DNA of 64,000 nucleotides from Heliopora coerulea. Taxonomy: Eukaryota; Cnidaria; Anthozoa; Scleralcyonacea; Helioporidae. Both the position numbers and the translations under genes were made by a program. Location of the stretch: contig JASJOG010000142.1 in assembly GCA_030142905.1 (NCBI GenBank), positions 124,001 to 188,000 of the forward strand, read 5' to 3'. Under the pieces are notes generated by a model. It had not been told where the DNA came from and did no database searches. It was given only the letters and a program-made list of their open reading frames with translations. This document shows positions 51,680 to 60,476 of the stretch, one piece after another (position 1 is the stretch's first letter; every line of letters starts with the position of its first letter).

Positions 51680-51895
51680 GTTTGTTTGTCTATCAATCTG
51701 TCTATATATCTATCAATTTATCTATCTGCATCTTTTACTATATCTGACTGCCTGTGTCTATGTCCCTGTCTATATTCTCGTCTATATCTATTTATATGTC
51801 TGTATGTTCATGTCTATGTCTATGTCTACGTGTACGTGTACGTGTACGGCTACGTCTACGTCTACGTCTATGTTTATGTCTATGACAATCAATGA
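51160..51895. repeat. Compound simple-sequence array
   Basis: Starts at the TA of the Tc1 right end. About 16 near-perfect CATACC hexamers run at 51166-51262, then CATATC/TATATC variants, CTAT and CTAC tetramers (51480-51720), then TCTATG/TCTACG hexamers to 51890. Long Tyr-Pro and Leu-Ser-Ile frames here are not genes. Confidence 0.9.
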
Positions 51896-51981
51896 ATGTG
51901 TACGCGAAGCAGGAATCATTTCAAGTGTCTGTTACTGTTGCATAAAAAGAAGACAGGCTATGAAGTTACGAAAGGCATTAC

Positions 51982-52370
51982 CTGTGTTATATCAACATAA
52001 AGTTCCAACAGTTGTCCCGAAGCGCCAAAAGCCACTAATGCTCCTACAAATGTTGCAGCCTGCCAAAGCCCAAGGAAAATCGGTATATTCTTGTCTCTAA
52101 CGGACTCTTGGAAGCAAGCTGGGGCAAATGCGAACAGTGAAATTGATCCCGTTCCGGCAACGAATTGGCCAAGTAACATTATAGTCAAGTAATACCATTC
52201 AGCAATGTAACCTCGATCACAATCGCTAGAAACTTGGGTGGTATTTAGTAATGCTGAAAATGTGGTTAATGGATCCGGTTTGGTACAAAGCAGAGCTGGA
52301 ACTGAAGAATGTGGAGGATGGTATCTTTCAATGATAAAATGTGGTAGCGTGAATAGGAAAAATCCAATAG
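51982..52370 (-). CDS. SLCO: SLCO (OATP) exon, helices 2-5 region
   Basis: Acceptor TTTTTAG at 52372-52371, donor ACACAG|GTAATG. Reads IGFFLFTLPHFIIERY (family: LLFALPHFI), an extracellular loop with ALLCTKPDPLTTF and SSDCDRG, a helix YYLTIMLLGQFVAGTGSISL, APACFQESVRDKNIPIFLGL (family: YIDD..... PLYLG) and WQAATFVGALVAFGASGQLL, ELYVDITQ. It joins the exon at 60477-60709 by splitting a Ser codon and the exon at 26745-27168 in phase 0. The conserved G.G..P.....Y is less strict here (GTGSISLFAFAP), so the transporter may be a divergent member. Confidence 0.93.
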
Positions 52371-52699
52371 CTAAAAATTGTAGATGATATAACAACAAAT
52401 CAAAATTAAAAGCTCGCACATACTTCACACCTAGCTCTACAGTGTAACTTAAATCATACATGACTGTAAGGTAGAACTTAAAACTCGCAGTTGTCTTAAA
52501 TGAAAGAACATTAGATTGTTGTCGTATATGTTTCAACATAGTTACAACTCTTTGCAGACAGGATTTTTCTTCCATTGATTGAAATTGCTTTGCATTTTCC
52601 ATAGTTAATAATGACATGTGACACTTAACAAAAAATGGAGCAAGAGCGGCCAGGCGTATACATAACTAAAGAAAAGATAAAGGTTCTCTGACCAGAAAA

Positions 52700-52750
52700 T
52701 AGTTTTTATTTCGAGCTTTCGACTGTCTGACTACAGTCCTCAACATGAGA
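52700..52750 (-). ncRNA. Hammerhead-like motif, degenerate
   Basis: Minus strand UUGAGGA followed by CUGU / ACAG or GACUGU / ACAGUC pairing around AGUCAG, then GAAAGCUCGAAAUAAAAAC. It resembles a PLE end, but core and stem II overlap and pairing is ambiguous. Confidence 0.35.
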
Positions 52751-52770
52751 AAATAAAAGAACATACATAG

Positions 52771-52771
52771 G

Positions 52772-52816
<45 letters not shown>
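52771..52816. repeat. (TA)n microsatellite
   Basis: About 46 bp of TA at the 3' border of the next PLE. Confidence 0.9.
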
Positions 52817-52818
<2 letters not shown>

Positions 52819-53950
52819 TCAATCCGAAAGCCAGCTTTGATCAAAGTTCCTAGTATTTTATAAAATCACCAGATAAGAACAGTAAAAAATCTTTATTGAC
52901 GTTTAAGGGCCTAGCCCTTTCTTCAGAACATTCAAAAAATTTTTATTAATCAGCTTACTCATATACCATAAAACTAATAAATATTAATATAAAATTATAT
53001 AACATCACGTTGATTTAGTCCTTTGAGAACAAAACTACCAAGTTTATAAATCCAAAATGCCCCCCTGTCAGTTGGATTATGTATATCAGTTCTATCAATA
53101 ATATTTATAGACAAATCAGCAAGACCATCATAACCTTCACTAAAAAAGTGGGCATACAAATGTTCTCCAGGCATATGGCGCTGACCCGTTCTGTATCAAT
53201 TCAAACAGCTTTTACGATTATTGAATCGCTTACGGAACGGGTTGGTAGTACTACATATATATAATTTATTACACTTTTTACAGTTGAAAAAGTAAATAAC
53301 TCCCACAGAATCGCAGTCGAAATGATAATTCATGAAATGAGTATGTTTATAATCAGGGTCTTGAAAGACATGAGAGCCCGATGTGAAATGACAAAATTGA
53401 CATCTAGATTTGCCGCACGGTTGCATGCCCTTTAGACAAAAACGAAATTTACTGACTTAGGGAGCTTAGCCCGAACTAGAAAATCTTTAAGATTTTTTAC
53501 CCTACGAAAGGAAATAAATGGCGCGGATGGGAACACTTCTGTAGTGATGGCAGTACTAGTTTGGATGGGATAAAGATCATTAATTAAACTGCGAGCCCCA
53601 GAAAGGGAGGGATGAAAATCGAAAGTCAAGGGTTTATTAGTACAATAATTACTTGCAGATTGTTTTCTCTTAAGAGCTTCAGAACGAGGAATACAATCAG
53701 CCCTAGCAATCTGTAAATCCAAAACTCCGTCCTTATAACCCTTTTTCTTAAAGCAGTTTGTCATCTCTTTCGATCTGGTTTTAAAATCCGTGGTCTTACT
53801 ACATATACGTTTAATACGCAGAGCCTGGCTATATGGTATAGCTCTCTTAACAAAACTGGTCTTGACAAGACCTTCTATCAATATACTGATGGGTAACTGT
53901 CGGTTTACAATATAGATCGAAGTAGCAGGTTTGAGAACATGTGAATAGAG
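52817..53950 (-). mobile_element. PLE 3' part on the minus strand
   Basis: Connector frame 53432-53881 (RAIPYSQALRIKRICSKTTD, NCFKKKGYKDGVLDLQIARA, FISFRRVKNLKDFLVRAKL) and nuclease frame 53196-53426, with further C-terminal words to 52990 (DRTDIHNPTDRGAFWIYKL in frame). The 5' part is missing. The 3' end has CUGAAGA at 52926-52920 and stem II AGGGC / GCCCU, but UAAAC replaces GAAAC. It ends at (TA)n. Confidence 0.8.
53196..53426 (-). pseudogene. PLE GIY-YIG nuclease
   Basis: MQPCGKSRCQFCHFTSGSHV has the cysteine cluster, then YHFDCDSVGVIYFFNCKKCN, KLYICSTTNPFRKRFNNRKS. The Gly of Y(V/I)GST is Cys, a likely damaging change. A frame change follows before the C-terminal part at 53000-53190. 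Confidence 0.8.
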
Positions 53951-53974
53951 TGCTCAAACCCGAAGTAGAACGGG

Positions 53975-54171
53975 ATAGTTAGATAAGACAAGCTTGTTAC
54001 TTCATATAAATTTTAATCACTACAAATTTGTTTCGTATGGTAAGCTCCGCTTACCACACTCATCAGGTGATTTTCGGGTGTGGTAAGTGTGGAAAGCTCC
54101 GCTTACCATACGAAACAAATTTGTAGTGATTAAAATTTAAATGAAGTAACAAGCTTGTCTTGTCTAACTAT
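53975..54171. repeat. Ribozyme foldback, about 200 bp
   Basis: Arms mirror about position 54073: ATAGTTAGATAAGACAAGC with GCTTGTCTTGTCTAACTAT, and GTTACTTCAT with ATGAAGTAAC. The left arm holds a complete minus-strand hammerhead (54016-54071). The right arm has its stem II, GAAA and stem III on the plus strand but lacks the CUGAUGA box (UUUUCGG stands there). No coding sequence. (TA)n follows at 54175. Confidence 0.8.
54016..54071 (-). ncRNA. Type I hammerhead ribozyme, canonical
   Basis: Minus strand: stem I AUCAC (54071-54067 region) with GUGAU (54020-54016), CUGAUGA (54066-54060), stem II GUGUGGUAAG / CUUACCAUAC with loop CGGAG, GAAA (54034-54031), stem III ACA/UGU around AAUU, and predicted cut after A54021. 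Every core base is present and all three stems form within one molecule. It lies in the first visible SLCO intron on the sense strand. Confidence 0.85.
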
Positions 54172-54172
54172 A

Positions 54173-54174
<2 letters not shown>

Positions 54175-54215
<41 letters not shown>

Positions 54216-54226
54216 GTATATATATA
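54175..54226. repeat. (TA)n microsatellite
   Basis: About 50 bp of TA with ACGTA interruptions, between two ribozyme foldbacks. Confidence 0.9.
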
Positions 54227-54255
54227 TAAGTAAATACGAAAGACAAAAATTTGCT

Positions 54256-54299
54256 GTCGCTACTCTGAGTTTCACGCACTCAGGCGATCATCAGGCAAC
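54256..54299 (-). ncRNA. Type I hammerhead ribozyme, canonical
   Basis: Minus strand: stem I GUUGC (54299-54295) with GCGAC (54260-54256), CUGAUGA (54294-54288), stem II CGC / GCG with loop CUGAGU, GAAA (54273-54270), stem III ACU/AGU with loop CAG, and predicted cut after A54261. All core bases fit. Also on the SLCO sense strand. Confidence 0.85.
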
Positions 54300-54507
54300 T
54301 GACAGATAAGATTTAATTATTCACATATATACAGGCGACAAAAGTTTAAAGGGAGTGTTTGGTTACATGTTACAGACGGTCCGAACTATTCACTAGTTAT
54401 ATATTACAGACGGTCCGAACTATTCAGCAAATGCCGACATGTAACCAAACACTCCCTTTAAACTTTTGTCGCCTGTATATATGTGAATAATTAAATCTTA
54501 TTTGTCA

Positions 54508-54551
54508 GTTGCATGATGATCGCCTGAGTGCGTGAAACTCAGAGTAGCGAC
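54508..54551 (+). ncRNA. Type I hammerhead ribozyme with C3A change
   Basis: Mirror of 54256-54299 on the plus strand. Identical except that the core box is AUGAUGA (54513-54519), losing C3, which should abolish or weaken cleavage. Confidence 0.8.
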
Positions 54552-54654
54552 AGCAAATTTTTGTCTTTCGTATTTACTTATTCGCTCAACCAGTAACGGT
54601 ATTGAGCCTCTATATTTTCATTCCAACGCTGTAACCTTCGTGGTACTCATCATT

Positions 54655-54655
<1 letters not shown>

Positions 54656-54695
<40 letters not shown>

Positions 54696-54729
54696 GTATA
54701 TATATCTGTGTGTGTGTGTGTGTGTGTGT
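54656..54729. repeat. (TA)n then (TG)n microsatellite
   Basis: About 40 bp of TA, TCTGTATATATCTG and about 20 bp of TG. It runs directly into the start of the next PLE coding region. Confidence 0.9.
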
Positions 54730-55332
54730 ATGGGTACTGCTGTAGGTACTAAATTTGCACCAGCATATGCTAATATCTTTATGGCTAGATTGGAGGAAAA
54801 AATGTTGAGCGAAGTGACTTTGAAACCACGGGTCCGGTGGAGATTTTTAGATGATGTGTTAAAGAATTTTAAAGACGAGTTAGTAAGAAGTAAGGTTGGA
54901 AATAAGCGATCTAATAAAAGGGGTATGGTTAAGTGCGGTAAGATAAGTTGTCAAATTTGTAATTTTGTGGAAGAGGAGAATTTTACGGATAGTATGGGGA
55001 ATAGAAAGTATGTGATTAATTATAAATTTGATTGTAATTCCAATGGGGTTGTTTATCTCATTAAGTGTAAAAGGTGTGGTAGACAATATATTGGTAGCAC
55101 AATCAATACATTTAGGATGCGCTTTAATAACCACAAGAGTAGCGTTAACAGATATAGTAGACGACAACGAAATATCCCGGGGGAGCACTTGTATTCACAT
55201 TTTTTTGGAGATGGGCACGAAGGTTTAAGTGATTTAGTGGTGAAAATTATTGATAAGACGGATACAAGGGATCCCACGACGAGAGAGAACTTTTGGATAT
55301 ATAAATTAAACATGTTTTTACCATATGGTTAA
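54730..55332 (+). CDS. PLE RT-nuclease frame, 5' truncated and internally deleted
   Basis: Opens MGTAVGTKFAPAYANIFMAR (motif B), reaches WRFLDDV (motif C), then jumps directly to LKNFKDELVRSK, the connector that normally lies about 200 residues later. The nuclease is complete: GMVKCGKISCQICNFVEEEN, NSNGVVYLIKCKRCGRQYIG, STINTFRMRFNNHKSSVN, GEHLYSHFF and NFWIYKLNMFLPYG. The deletion kept the frame, so a 201-residue product with an intact nuclease could be read. The ATG is formed at the end of the TG repeat. Confidence 0.85.
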   Translation: MGTAVGTKFAPAYANIFMARLEEKMLSEVTLKPRVRWRFLDDVLKNFKDELVRSKVGNKRSNKRGMVKCGKISCQICNFVEEENFTDSMGNRKYVINYKFDCNSNGVVYLIKCKRCGRQYIGSTINTFRMRFNNHKSSVNRYSRRQRNIPGEHLYSHFFGDGHEGLSDLVVKIIDKTDTRDPTTRENFWIYKLNMFLPYG

Positions 55333-55429
55333 ACCTTCGGGATTTTTAACTTACATTTTGTATTGTTTAATATTTTGTAAAGGTATATGTTAATTAGGAA
55401 ACATTGTGTTTATAAGTTAGTTTTATCAG

Positions 55430-55485
55430 CTATGGTGTTTATTCTTGATAAAAGGGCAGGCCCCGAAACGTTGAAAATAAATATT
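55430..55485 (+). ncRNA. Hammerhead-like motif with UUGAUAA core
   Basis: UUGAUAA (55445-55451), stem II GGGC / GCCC with a 2-base gap, GAAA (55465-55468), ACGU U. Stem I can pair UUC with GAA and, past a bulge, UUUAU with AUAAA. Same core exchange as 16277-16283. Confidence 0.45.
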
Positions 55486-55506
55486 GATATATAACTCACA
55501 TTGGAT

Positions 55507-55508
<2 letters not shown>

Positions 55509-55550
<42 letters not shown>

Positions 55551-55570
55551 TATATATGTAGTTAGATATC
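55509..55570. repeat. (TA)n microsatellite
   Basis: About 36 bp of TA and shorter variants, right after the PLE end at 55500. Confidence 0.9.
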
Positions 55571-55746
55571 GCTCTATGGCCTCTTGGTTCATATTGAGCA
55601 CTCTACAGGATGAGTCATGCCGCTAGCGAACTTGCGCACGCTCACTAGTCTCTAGTTAGAGCACTCTGGCACGGCTTAGATGTACCACAAGTGTGGGACA
55701 TTTGAGTTGCCTATATAATATAGGCTTCCCCATCCTGCTCGTCAGC

Positions 55747-55792
55747 ACTACACTGATGAGGCCCAGTAGGCCGAAGCGGTTCCGCCTGTAGT
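55747..55792 (+). ncRNA. Type I hammerhead ribozyme, GAAG variant
   Basis: Stem I ACUACA (55747-55752) pairs UGUAGU (55787-55792) perfectly. CUGAUGA at 55753-55759, stem II GGCC / GGCC with loop CAGUA, then GAAG (55773-55776) and GCGG/CCGC as stem III, with C55786 before the cut. The usual A15.1-U16.1 pair is replaced by G-C. Same stem I family as 16418-16459. Confidence 0.7.
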
Positions 55793-55904
55793 TATATATA
55801 ACTACAGTAATATGAGTACATAAAATCCGTAAGTAGTCAATGTCCAATGTTTTGCATTTTCCTTTTCAGCTATTCAAGGTGAGTTGTATGCAAACAGTAA
55901 AATA

Positions 55905-55995
55905 ATTAATTCTTTCCGGACAGAAACGTCTTCCCTTGACGAGTAAAATCGTCTGGCGTTAACTACAGTAAAGTCAAATACAGCCGGGTACGAGA
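55905..55995 (-). repeat. Short palindromic-end repeat, copy 4
   Basis: Reverse orientation. On the minus strand it reads TTAATTCTTCTCGTACCC, then GTTAACGCCAGACGATTTTA and CTCGTCAAGGGAAGACG, ending GGAAAGAATTAA. Same family as 2093-2194. Confidence 0.5.
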
Positions 55996-57249
55996 AGAAT
56001 TAAATTTGTATATGTCTAATTATGTTATATTCTACAAGGCTAAAATGTAGGAAAAGTTTGCAAGAATTAACACAGTTGTATACTTCGGAGTTTCTGTTGT
56101 AGGTATGTTCTTTTATTCACCTCCACATTGAGCAAATTTGAATGATTCCACGCCTAAAGATTGTCAGAGCTCGGTTGTTTATTGAATTATTTATCGGCGT
56201 TGTCAAACTTCTTAACTTGATAACCATGGTCGTAGTTTGTATAGGCCAATGAAAGTACATACCAAATGCAAAACTTCGAAAATATATAACAACATTAACA
56301 CAAAAATTTAATATACTGCATTCCTAAACTCTCCAAAATCTTCTATCAAAATTAAAAGGTCCAATAATGCAATAAGCATGTACGACACCAATGGGACTTT
56401 AAGGATTGTAAAAATTATTTTTCTCAGCCTTCAAAAAAGCGCGATTGACGAAAGAAATTTTTGCAAAGAAATCAAAAAAGAAATATTCCTGGACTATTGA
56501 AACAGCATGGCTTAATTATTGATTTGATGACAAACCGACAAAGCATATTATGAAAAATTTGATTGCCAGTGATCCCCTAGTTCTCTCGGAACAGTAGCAA
56601 ATGATAAACCAGAAATATATGTTGGCGAAGATATATCGTTCAGGTTAGTGACGTCTTGAGAAAGACTGCCGCATAGTGACTGACGTATCAATGCTCACAG
56701 TGGCGTTCAAATTATAAATGTTGTCCTTTTCCGAGGTTTTGAGAAAAATCTCAAACATTTTCAGTCAAACCTCCATATTTATTATGCAAGATATTTTAAA
56801 TATTAAATTTCCGTACCTCATAATTTGGCAGGTATGAAATTTTTTAATAATTCAGTTTTAAGTCATCTTTTACATTCTCGGTAAATCAGGTTAAAACAAG
56901 CATCTCACTATGTAGAAGGAGATTAATCCCCTTATTTTCGCGCAGATAATGTAATCACACCTCCTGTATATAGACTCCGGCATGTTACTGTAATATCGTC
57001 ATGTCTGAAGATGACTTTGAAATAAAGTCAAAATATCAGTTTCAACCAAAATTTCGTCTTGTCATTGACTCATATCTTGACCTTTCAAGATGAAGTTATT
57101 CTTTGGAATATGTCTTATCTTACACAAGAGAATATCTAACTCCAATTTCTTAACTTCTTCAGGAAGTTCAATATGATGGGTTGATAAGAGCAATTCCTAT
57201 TAACGAACTCGGAAATGAATAATATATTAATAGGATTGAATGTACAACA
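55996..57249. other. Intronic stretch, one degenerate ribozyme word
   Basis: No gene is supported. At 57010-57045 CUGAAGAUGACUUUGAAAUA then AAGUCAAAAUAUC has a core box and a GACUU / AAGUC stem II, but GAAA is AAAA. It is another decayed PLE end, with no coding part beside it. Confidence 0.4.
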
Positions 57250-59183
57250 ATGGTGACCCCAAAGATTGAAATCATTTTCCTTTTCGGAACGTTTCAGCTA
57301 TTTTGTAGTCATCAACAGGAATGCTGTGGAAATAAAAATTATTTCAATCTTTGGAATCACCATTATTGTGTATTTAATCAAAATACTCAGTGGTTGTCGA
57401 AATTTAAAAGGACTTTTTGCACGCCTTGCATTGTGTTACTTTACAGGGGACACTTTTTGGGAGACCATATCGATAATTTACTAATTAAATAGTACAGAGA
57501 AAAGTTTACTGAACTTTGAATATATTTGCCTCAGTAATAATAGCATGAAGTAGTTTTTATTGAAGATGATATTCTTGGAGCTAGATTGAGTGAACCAGTA
57601 GAACAGTGTTCTATAGCGATACTGAAGAGATGGTTTGCTTTTCCTCATGCATTGGAGCTAAACAGGAATTGGTACAAAGGTATTTGATTCAATTTTCTTC
57701 GTACGAGTTCTTCAAAGACTGCTTTTGTTAGGTCTTTCTGAATTTATCCCTTCTTTTACACAGTGATCAACAGGTCTTAAGTAGAACGTTTGTCTTTAAA
57801 ACTCTTATGAACCTTTCATCTATTTCATGGATTGAAACTGAAGTGTATACTCGTGAAGTATTCCGTTGTGTTTTGGATTAATGTAACCACATTCATTAAA
57901 GCTTGTGTGACCAAGAGAGAGCTCGAATTTCTTTCGCAACCTTTTGAACTCACTGAGAAACACAAAAAAGCTGTTTTGCAGCAAAAGGTGGTCTTTAGGA
58001 CAAACACTATGGCTGAGGAAATTCAGCTAGAGAAAGAAACGCCACCTCTTGTTGTACCTGATATCTCTTCAGAATTACCACATAGCACTGTTCCATTCTT
58101 CCAAGTAAAGTAAACATTTCTCTCTGCTATTTGCTAGATTATCGATAAGGTGCTCCCCAGAGCGTCCCCTCAATAGTACCAAAATGCACGGCGAGCATCT
58201 AACTAGCTACAAGTCTTTTTTAACGTATCATTCATTTCCAAACTCCTTAATATAGGTGAATTTATAACAGCAAAAATTTCCTCAATTTTCCCCCTGTCAT
58301 GGGTCCGGGTAATTCTATAACTAATACTTCGATGGATTTTGATCACTAGAATTCATTCATTCGTTCCATATAGAAATATATTTTAGTCGATCATGTACTA
58401 TCAAAACTCAAACTTTTTTTCGGGATTTTGTTCAAATTTTTACTGCAGCATTGGCTAAAATCAGCTAATCCTTTCTGTTATGATCGACGGCATGATTTTT
58501 CTAATTACCTTTAAACTTTTCTTTATTGCAGAAAATCACAAGGAACATAACACTGATTGCATTCCTTTAAATCCTCTGAAGTAACACTGCTTTGTTCTTT
58601 GCTGTTTACGTTTCAGTTAATTGGGCTAATTGTTGATTTGAGAGAGTCAGTAGACAATGTAACAATAACGTCTCGGGTATGGTTAATAACTACAGTGGTT
58701 TTGTTCAATCTGATCTGAGCGATTCCGAAGTTTCCAATTAGCTGGTCTCTTGGTTAGCACAATGGCTTCGTTTTGTTCCAGGTAAATGATATCCACACGC
58801 CAACACCGTACGACCAAACTGTCTGTTGAACACAATGACTTCTGTGCGAATTGGTGAATTCACTGTGTTACAAGTCAGCTTACAATCAGTGGGGAAACAG
58901 AAAAAAGCCATCGTCTTGATCGGTCAACTTAGCTTGGCCTTTGCTATCAATGTTTGCGGATTTTGACCGCATATCCCCTTGTTCTACCTCAAAAATAGCT
59001 TTGTACGCTGCTAAACCGGTACATCGATAATGAATAAGAAAATCATAAATAATTATGGAGATGAATAAACGTTGAAAATTTTGACGTTTTTATGTTATGC
59101 TGATATCATCATTAACCTGATCGATACGGAGATTGATCCAATTAAATGGTCTGTTTAATACACATATTTTTATGGACTACGTA
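57250..59183. other. Unrecognised frames, no supported gene
   Basis: The plus-strand frame at 57832-58113 (93 codons, containing LTEKHKKAVLQQKVVFRTNT and PDISSELPHSTVPFFQVK) looks less biased than its surroundings and may be an exon or retroelement relic. A short frame near 57570-57665 (EQCSIAILKRWFAFPHALEL) loosely resembles a SAP-like helix pair. Neither could be assigned. Confidence 0.35.
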
Positions 59184-59451
59184 ATATTTCATAAACGAGT
59201 GCGAGTATTTTACCAGGGGTTACAAACACGAGAAAACAATGAAAATCACGAGGCCGTGAACCGAGTGTTTGTAAAACATGAGAGGATAATGAAAATCCTG
59301 AGGCCGGAGATTGAGTGATTTTTGTTGTTCTCCAATGTTTTACAAACGCGAGAGAACCGTGAAAATCACGAGCCGGTAGTCCGAGTGTTTATTATTGTTC
59401 TGGAGTGTTTGTAACCCCTGGCAAAACATTAGACGGCAGTTTATGAAATAG
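59184..59451. mobile_element. MITE, about 265 bp, TA-flanked
   Basis: The left end reads TTTCATAAACGAGTGCGAG then CCAGGGGTTACAAACAC. The right end is the complement GTGTTTGTAACCCCTGG and GTTTATGAAA. TA dinucleotides flank both ends. Inside, a unit like GTGAAAATCACGAG.CCG..CCGAGTGTTT is repeated about three times. No coding sequence. Class (Tc1/mariner-type) is inferred from TA only. Confidence 0.7.
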
Positions 59452-60476
59452 CTTCTCAATTGTCTATTGCGAATTCATAATCAAGAAATGTGGTAATAAA
59501 CGGTTCTATGCATGGGCCGTTTATTATCTGATTTCCTAATTATGAAATCGGTTTACGCGACCTTTACCGGATTTCAAAACGCATGCACAAGACCAAATAT
59601 TTTCGTCTGGTTGGTTAATTAGGTCATGAATTATTAATGAGTTTGAGAATTATATTTATCTATCTCCCACGGTAATTTGCGTTGTCTTTGCAATGATTGT
59701 AGTAAATTGTTGGCTGTAATTATAACCTGAGTGCTTTTCTTACATATTTTAATTAATTTACATGTTTAAATATACATATATATATATATATCTTGTTTCT
59801 GAACATCAATGAACTTTCAGTCATATATTTTCAATATTTCTTGATAATGATAGAAGGTGACGTCAAACATCTAAATTTTTCGTCATTTAATTATCTTATT
59901 GAATATTTTAACGTGAAAAACCATAAATGAACTGAAAATACTTATAGAAATATGAGAAAGGATTACTCAAACAAAAAACAATAACTTGATCATAATGTGA
60001 ACGACAGAATGAAATTAAGATCGCGAAGGGAAAGGGATAAAGTGGAGGAGAAAAAAAAATTGAAGAGTTGGAAAACAAAAATTAAATGAAAGAAGTTAAG
60101 AAAACAGAAGAGAAAACTTATTGGAAATGGAAGATCGTAAAAGAAGGGGGAAAAGGAAGAAGAAGAAAAAGATGATCAAGAACTAGAACGAGAATATACA
60201 GTCGTTTAGAGGATAGAAAGGAAAAGGAGAAGAATAAAAATATCTAGGGGATAAGGAGAAAGAGAAAAGAAATTAATATAAATATTCTGATATGTCAAGG
60301 TTTACTCAAGTCTTATTAAGAGTTCTCGTTCACTAAAAATGTCCTGTATTAAGAAAAATCTTCCAACAGTTTATTTCTAATTGCAGGTCATTTGTCATAG
60401 GGCAATTAAATTTTATGTCATATTAGTCAAAATCAATTAATATAATTCACCTATGATTTATATATGTAATACGCAC
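59452..60476. other. No supported feature
   Basis: Contains a short (AT)n at 59773-59790 and a purine-rich tract at 60010-60290 (AAGGAAGAAGAAGAAAAAGA style). No gene or repeat family recognised. Confidence 0.5.

Larger units (their letters stand above)
54227..54580. repeat. Ribozyme foldback, 354 bp
   Basis: Positions mirror with a constant sum of 108807. Arms are about 143 bp (54227-54369 and 54438-54580) and almost identical. Each arm carries one outward hammerhead. The centre has a 23-bp direct repeat (54370-54392 and 54404-54426, starting TTACAGACGG). No reading frame exists, so this is a ribozyme-only unit bounded by (TA)n on its left. Confidence 0.9.

Noticed and set aside
51102..52100. 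Tyr/Pro/Leu-rich frames up to 200 codons
   Set aside because: They come from the compound simple-sequence array, and the plus frame at 51804-52100 partly overlaps the antisense of a real SLCO exon.
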